Shown one piece after another: positions 8,801 to 13,319 of a stretch of DNA of 13,319 nucleotides. This DNA is from Zarea fungicola (lineage: Eukaryota; Ascomycota; Sordariomycetes; Hypocreales; Cordycipitaceae). The notes beneath the pieces are model-generated. The model saw only the letters and a program-made list of their open reading frames with translations, made no database searches and was not told the DNA's origin. The stretch covers positions 5,685-19,003 of the forward strand of contig FWCC01000292.1 of assembly GCA_900169235.1 (NCBI GenBank). Reading direction: 5' to 3'. Each line of letters opens with the position of its first letter. Position 1 is the stretch's first letter. Both the position numbers and the translations under genes were made by a program.

Positions 8801-8843
8801 GTGGGCGACCCGCTTGTTCGGGCGACCCGCTTATCAACTACGT
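8801..8843 (-). repeat. Right terminal inverted repeat, 43 bp
   Basis: Reverse complement of the left repeat with two differences. It contains GGGCGACCCGCTT twice (8803-8815 and 8820-8832), the mirror of the left subrepeats with the same 17-bp period. One difference is A for G at repeat position 5, arising from CCACGT becoming CTACGT on this side. The other is C for T at position 28, where the left copy changed GAACAAG to GAATAAG. Both are CpA-to-TpA changes. Confidence 0.95.
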
Positions 8844-8845
8844 TA
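8844..8845. repeat. Right copy of the TA target-site duplication
   Basis: TA directly after the right terminal inverted repeat. The host integrase frame resumes at GTG 8846. Confidence 0.85.
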
Positions 8846-9240
8846 GTGCTTATATATAATTATTTAAAGAAAGAAGATATATTAAGGACTGTAAAGATAA
8901 AAATGCATTAGAAAGGCCTATATAGAGTTAAATCTAGGCCTAATAATAGGGCGTACTATCTAAAAACTTTAGATGGCTACCCTATCTATAGAACCTTTGC
9001 CTATAACGCTAGAAAAGCCTTTAAAAGAGACACTTATGGCTAGTGGTATTTAAGTGATAAATTGCCTGATTTTAATTAATTAACACCTAGAGCTAATAGT
9101 GGGGAGGAAATATCTAAAAATAAGGAACTAGAAGATAATAGCGGGGAGGACGACTATAGCCCTAACAGCGACCTCAACTTAAATATAGACAATAATACCG
9201 CTAATTATAGCATAAATAATAAAAGCCCTAGTTCTTAAAT
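8846..9240 (+). pseudogene. Integrase C-terminal domain and acidic polyprotein tail (continuation of the split integrase)
   Basis: The host frame resumes with VLIYNYLKKEDILRTVK, which corresponds to the basic strand at the start of the Gypsy integrase C-terminal domain. Then comes RAYYLKTLDGYPIYRTFAYN (8948-9007), which has the G-x-Y-x-L-x-x-L-D-G pattern typical of this domain. After about 9060 the protein becomes acidic and Ser/Asn-rich, with NSGEE and NSGED repeated (DNSGEDDYSPNSDLN). No chromodomain is seen. The end is uncertain: TAA codons at 9236, 9242 and 9248 could each be a former Gln codon, and the frame stays protein-like with more stops to about 9325. This piece confirms that the DNA transposon split one continuous coding region. 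Confidence 0.85.
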
Positions 9241-9347
9241 CTAAATATAACTTTTAAAGTTGCCTCTTAATATTACATCCTAGTATAAAAAGCTCTATCT
9301 ATCTATACCTTCTAATAGCGCTTAATAAACTTGTTCCTAGCTGTCGT
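9241..9347 (+). other. Retrotransposon 3' untranslated stretch before the polypurine tract
   Basis: It may contain the last codons of the polyprotein, with TAATAA near 9322, and leads directly into the polypurine tract. No other signal is seen. Confidence 0.45.
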
Positions 9348-9358
9348 GGGGAGGGGGA
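9348..9358 (+). promoter_or_regulatory. Polypurine tract (plus-strand primer site)
   Basis: GGGGAGGGGGA is an uninterrupted purine run, rare in this AT-rich block, at the position expected just downstream of the polyprotein and upstream of a 3' LTR. RNase H leaves such a tract as the primer for plus-strand DNA. Its survival also fits the mutation pattern, because it contains no CpA or TpG. Confidence 0.75.
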
Positions 9359-9480
9359 TATAGCGTGCGCCTACTAGCCACCTAACGATTATATAGATGT
9401 AAGGTAGAAATAATATTTAACCTTAATACTTTTTTTCCTATAATATAACTCTCTAGAAAACCATATAGCAAAGAAAAAAA
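9359..9480 (+). repeat. Possible start of the 3' LTR
   Basis: An LTR should begin immediately after the polypurine tract, normally with TG; here the next bases are TATAGC, which would be TG changed to TA. The segment ends in an A-rich run near 9467-9483. I find no matching copy in 1-889. That is expected only if the window starts inside the 5' LTR and the 3' LTR is cut short here, so this call is positional. Confidence 0.35.
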
Positions 9481-9482
9481 AA

Positions 9483-10260
9483 ACCATAAGGCACAGCCAA
9501 CTTATTATATTAAGGCAATAGTAAAGAGAAAATCAATTAAAGAGTAAAAGCTAGCTATAGAACTATATAATCTAAAGAGTTTATCCTTTATTATATGGCC
9601 TTTTTAGATCTAAAGCCTTAATAAAAGCCTCCTGCCAATCTTTATGGAATTTAGCCAGAGAAGGATACTAAAGGGGCATCTAAATTACAGTGCGCTTAGC
9701 CCTAGACAAAGCCAAACTATCCTAGGGCTTAACTTCCTTTAATCTCTAATCTACCCCTATAAGCAAATAATTACCACACTCTAAGTTCAAAGGAGGAACC
9801 TAGTACCTAATATACTTTATTTAGTTATAGTCTGCTTTAGTGTGCTAAATATAATTCATATAACTACCCCCTATAAAGTTATTTAAAGATATATACTTAA
9901 AAAAGGGAGATATAATATATTTATAAGTAGATATAATATTAAAAGTAAAAATACTAATATAATACTAGTATATTTAAGGATTTTAGACGCCATAGAGAGC
10001 GATAAGAAGAGCCTTGGCGTGGTAAGCTTTAGTATATAAGCTATTAAGAATAGGACCATTAAGATGAGCGGATTCGGCTAGAATAAAGACGCGATGGCGT
10101 AATTATTTAACTAGGAGGCTAGTAATAGCAGCCCTAAGAACTTGATTACCTAGATAAATGCGCTCCTAGAACTTAACATTAGCCATAGTATACTTTATAC
10201 CGTTTTTAAAGGCAAGCTTAATATATAGAGGTTATCTAAAGCGACCAATAGCAAGGCCAC
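9483..10260 (-). pseudogene. Decayed minus-strand coding frame of unknown family (weak)
   Basis: Read on the minus strand from about 10260 down to about 9483, one frame stays protein-like for about 260 codons with roughly 18 stops and no obvious indel. Segments include YTMANVKF, YLGNQVLRAAITSLLVK, LRHRVFILAESAHLNGPI, LYTKAYHAKALLIALYGV, VPPLNLECGNYLLIGVD, and SLAKFHKDWQEAFIKALDLK, followed by a hydrophobic end (FSLYYCLNIISWLCLMV) that could be a membrane segment. The middle (about 9870-9985) is AT-rich and less convincing, so these could be two separate pieces. An ATG is at 9859-9857. I do not recognise the family. The upper part overlaps the plus-strand frame starting at 10064, and only one of the two readings there is likely to be real. 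Confidence 0.3.
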
Positions 10261-13200
10261 CTAATAACCAAATTCAGTAATGTTCCTTAACCTAATAAAA
10301 GACAATAATTAGCAATAATTAATTAAAAACTAAGGAGAAATCCACTATTAAACTTACTGCCTTAATAGAAATGTTGTCTTTTGCCTTAATACCTGTCTAG
10401 TTATCTCCACTATGGCTATACTAGCTAAGCATTTAACTGCCTAAGAACTCTAAGAGAGATATATACTAAGTAGTAATATTAGTAATATTAAGAAGCTTTT
10501 AATAATTAATAACTGGCTCTATAATTTAGTTGCTAAAAGAAGAAGAAGAAATACTAGAAAGAAGATAGTAATAAGAGAGGAGAAGAGATAAATAAAGAGA
10601 ATTTAATAAGTAAATACTTCCTTTAAATAGGAATACCTATAAACATATAATTAGCATATAGGACACTAGCCAATATATCATTATAAATAAGAGCTAACCG
10701 CTTATATAACTATAATTCGCGTAGCTAATTAAGCGTGTATACCAATAAGTATTTAAGGATATAATTCTTCTAATTAACTATAATACTCTTTCTACCTTAT
10801 ACTTATTTAGAACTTTTACTTTACTTTATAAGATTAATTACTTCTACCTCTAATTAATAGAATAAGTATTAACTATTTATAGAATATTATAAAGTTAATT
10901 TAAAATAACTACTTAAGATTAGACTATAACTATATAAATAACTTAAGGCCCTTATAACCCTAGAACCGCTTAATAAAATGGCACCATTAACTCTATAGCT
11001 AGAAAAGAAGAAGGGATTAAATAATTAAACGTCGCTAGAGACACCATAACGCTTAGCAAGGATTGCAAACAACGCTGAGAGCGTGACACCTAGAGCGCCA
11101 CTACCAAGGTCCAAACCTTAGCCAGTGAATCTAAAAAGAGGTAAGTTATTTATTAGTTTCCTTAATAACTACATAATAGCTATACTATTTTATAATTAAG
11201 AGAGTCCTAGTTCTTCTACCCTTAAAGATAAATACATTTAATAGCCACTAATCTAGCCGCTTTATAAAAACTTTAACTATACTGCCCTTTATAGCAGCAA
11301 TTTAAATAATAAAACCCCCTAGGACTATCTTAAAACTATTAAAGGCATAGGACCCTAGATAAAGAATTATATATACCTTGGTATAGATTAGGACGGCTAG
11401 ATAAAAGATCTCCTTAGGTTCCTCTATAGACTATATAAAGGTGATCTAGTAAGTAACTATGGACTTAAGGCTATAACCTGTATCTTGATAATTGGCTATA
11501 AAGACGTTATTAGTATAGCGAGTAGCCTAATCTAGATTAAAGGCGGTCTTAAACCATTAATTAATACATTCTGTATAATAGATTACGCTATATCCCTTAA
11601 TAGCGGTATAGAAGTGCCTATATGCATCCTCCTTAGAGCGGCCAATAAGTATAAGGAATTCTATTACTATATTTAGAAGCGTAATTATATTATTTACTAC
11701 TTTTATTTTATAATAAGTCTTAAAAAGAGCGGTTTAAGCGATTATTTTACTATTAGGGTATTAGACTGAGAAAATTAAATCTTTACCTTTATTAACTCTC
11801 TTAATAAGTATTAAAAAGAAAGAGCTAAAGTTACCACTCTTGTAATGCGCGTATACCTTTTGGCCTTAAGGATGCCCTTAAGTCTTACCCTATATTCCCT
11901 AGAAATTATATAGTAACTTATGCATTAAGAATGTAGTTATATTTCCCTCTTTACCGCCATTATAATTACTTAAGGCCTAGTTAGGTTTAAGTTCAGCTAC
12001 TTTAAAAAGGAATAAAAAAAGACCTTAGTAGATTTTAAAGGTAAAGGCATAACTCTAAAGCCTATTAATTTAGATCTATACCCCTATGTCTTTAACTGGG
12101 CTTGGTTATAACCCTATAAGAAATACTCTTATGACCTAATGGTAGCCCTGCTATTTAGAATGGCTGAGACTATATTGTCGATTAGAGCCAATAAGTGGTT
12201 GGATGGCGTGATAATTAACCTATTGCTAGATGTAGAATGGTTCCTAAAGCAATAAGACAATGGCATATTGATCCCTAATTATAGTAAGCTAAGAGGCGCT
12301 ATCCCCGCTAAAGTCGACCTAAATAATGTAAATAATGGCGATATAGCGGAAAGATTTGACCCTAGCCTTATAAAAGATGTGGATTGGTATGATCCTGCTT
12401 ACTGAGGAGGAACCATCCCGCCTGAGTTTATATAGATCTACGACTTTAGTTAGATCTAGGCCAGCCCGGCCTTAGACTAAGCCAAGTATGCGCGAAACCT
12501 GTTATTAGAACCTAATAATGCCATCTTTATATTTAAAATAGGGGAAATCCTAAGGAGGTTTAAATCTATTTCTATTATACCTATGCCTAAGATAAAGCCT
12601 AATTAATTAAAGCCGACTAGGCGAAAGGCACTAGAAGTAATAGAACTTTTAGTAATACCGCCGCCGGTCTAAAAGCGGTGAAAGTAGAAGCTAGAAATCG
12701 ATATAAGCTATATTAGTCGGCCTTATTATATTAATAGACCTATAGACTCTTCTAATAATCAACAACTTACCACCTTATTATTTAACGCTTTATTACTTAG
12801 TATTAAAGCGACCATTTCTCTATATTCTAATAACTATAACACTTATAATATCTTAAGAGGAGTTATACACTATAGGACCATCTTCCTTAACGCTATAAGA
12901 GCAATAACTACCAGGAAGTAAATAATTAAAGGGCGCTGTGACCTAAAGACATGGGATTTTAATACTAGGTATACTAGGGAAATGACTATTTTACCTGCTA
13001 ATAAGATTATAACCACTTTACCTATTAACTATTATATATATTTATTATATAATAGTGAATCTTTGTCCTTTATTAGAACTATTCCTTTAGGATTAATAAG
13101 TAAGACTGCCTAGGATTAGATTAATTAGGCCTACCTCTAAAAGAATGCGCCTAGTTAGAGAGCAAGTGTTTCTAGGATAAAGCGCTTAATTGCCTATAAT

Positions 13201-13319
13201 AAGTACCTTAAGCGCGATGAAGGCTTGGCTATAATGTGAGATCTGAGCATCCGTTATAAGGTGCCTACTTAGAAGACAGACCCTACTAGACCTCAGCCAA
13301 TACCTAATAATAATAATAA
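10064..13319 (+). pseudogene. Large decayed plus-strand gene of unknown family, running off the window
   Basis: From about 10561 to 13319 one frame stays protein-like for about 920 codons without a clear indel. Some 40 stops fall in its last 740 codons, the same density as in the recognised transposon genes. An upstream frame starting MSGFG at 10064 ends in a basic cluster (AKRRRRNTRKK, 10529-10561). There it overlaps the main frame, so one gene with a 1-nt shift or a small intron near 10550 is likely. Conserved-looking blocks are VTTLVMRVYLLALRMPLSL (11836-11892), SIRANKWLDGVIINLLLDVE (12178-12237), and IKDVDWYDPAY with GGTIPPEF (12370-12429). I see no Walker, DDE, reverse transcriptase or tyrosine-recombinase motif that I can name. 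It could be a transposon gene or a duplicated host gene; RIP implies that it was repeated. Confidence 0.5.
13307..13319 (+). repeat. Short AAT repeat at the window edge
   Basis: Four AAT units plus AA end the window. In the frame of the decayed gene they would read as a run of Asn. This could be the start of a longer microsatellite outside the window. Confidence 0.4.

Larger units (their letters stand above)
6982..8843 (+). mobile_element. Fot1/Pot2-like (pogo branch, Tc1/mariner superfamily) DNA transposon, full length, RIP-inactivated
   Basis: The element is 1862 bp, close to the usual size of fungal Fot1/Pot2 elements. It has 43-bp terminal inverted repeats (6982-7024 and 8801-8843) with only two mismatches, a TA duplication, and one transposase frame spanning nearly the whole interior. 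It is inserted in the integrase C-terminal region of the Gypsy element. Removing it together with one TA rejoins the host frame exactly: TTA at 6979-6981 is followed by GTG at 8846. Mutation load is uneven: 7141-7410 and 8560-8800 keep many TpG (and the first also CpA), unlike the surrounding retrotransposon. The ends look structurally able to serve as substrates, although the transposase is dead. Confidence 0.95.
890..9358 (+). mobile_element. Ty3/Gypsy LTR retrotransposon internal region, RIP-inactivated, interrupted by a DNA transposon
   Basis: Domain order along one strand is Gag, CCHC knuckle, protease, reverse transcriptase, RNase H, integrase. Integrase after RNase H is the Ty3/Gypsy order and excludes Ty1/Copia. 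From the ATG at 890 to about 6450 all domains lie in a single frame, so the ancestor encoded one continuous Gag-Pol polyprotein. I estimate about 140 in-frame stops, nearly all TAA or TAG, where Gln and Trp codons would lie. A 1-nt change near 6450 shifts the frame, and a 1862-bp DNA transposon (6982-8843) splits the integrase. A polypurine tract closes the element. No chromodomain is visible after integrase; instead there is an acidic tail. Complete LTRs are not present in the window. Confidence 0.93.

Noticed and set aside
9060..9240. Chromodomain after integrase
   Set aside because: The stretch is acidic and Ser/Asn-rich and lacks the aromatic cage pattern and the W-x-G-[YF] motif expected of a chromodomain.
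890..13319. Reassigned genetic code in which TAA and TAG encode Gln (ciliate-like)
   Set aside because: The stop codons are almost all TAA or TAG, which at first suggests recoding. However, stops also fall where Trp is expected, CAA and CAG still occur, and Asp-to-Asn, Cys-to-Tyr and His-to-Tyr changes hit catalytic residues at the same time. Mutation explains all of this; recoding explains only part.
1..13319. CRISPR array, bacterial operons, tRNA or rRNA genes
   Set aside because: There are no regularly spaced repeats, no ribosome-binding-site-led gene runs and no cloverleaf or rRNA-like segments. The content is eukaryotic mobile elements.

Overview
The window looks like an AT-rich, transposon-filled block from a filamentous ascomycete (Pezizomycotina-type) fungus. 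Its coding frames are riddled with TAA and TAG but almost free of frameshifts. CpA and TpG are scarce and TpA is very common: positions 1801-1860, for example, hold 12 TpA, 0 CpA and 1 TpG. This is the signature of repeat-induced point mutation (RIP), which converts C to T mainly at CpA on either strand. I see no intact gene anywhere in the window; every coding region is a relic.

Layout: (1) 1-889 is non-coding and best read as the 3' part of a 5' LTR plus the leader of a retrotransposon, with a possible TATA box and a notable palindrome. (2) 890 to about 9240 is the internal region of a Ty3/Gypsy LTR retrotransposon. One long frame carries Gag with a CCHC knuckle, a linker, protease, reverse transcriptase, RNase H and integrase, followed by an acidic tail and a polypurine tract at 9348-9358. 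About 140 in-frame stops and a single 1-nt frame change (near 6450) break it. (3) 6982-8843 is a complete-length 1862-bp Fot1/Pot2-like (pogo branch of Tc1/mariner) DNA transposon inserted in the integrase C-terminal part. It has 43-bp terminal inverted repeats, a TA target-site duplication and a 551-codon transposase frame with 35 internal stops and all three catalytic Asp codons changed to Asn codons. (4) About 9359-9480 may be the beginning of the 3' LTR. (5) About 9483-10260, minus strand, is a weakly supported decayed coding frame of unknown family. (6) 10064-13319, plus strand, is a long decayed coding frame (over 1000 codons, running off the window) that I could not assign to any family.

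Order of events (inference): the Gypsy element inserted first, the DNA transposon jumped into its integrase, and RIP acted on the whole block. Parts of the DNA transposon are clearly less mutated than the host element. No gene here should make a functional protein. The value of the window is as a dated stack of mobile elements and as a source for one or two unidentified ancestral genes.
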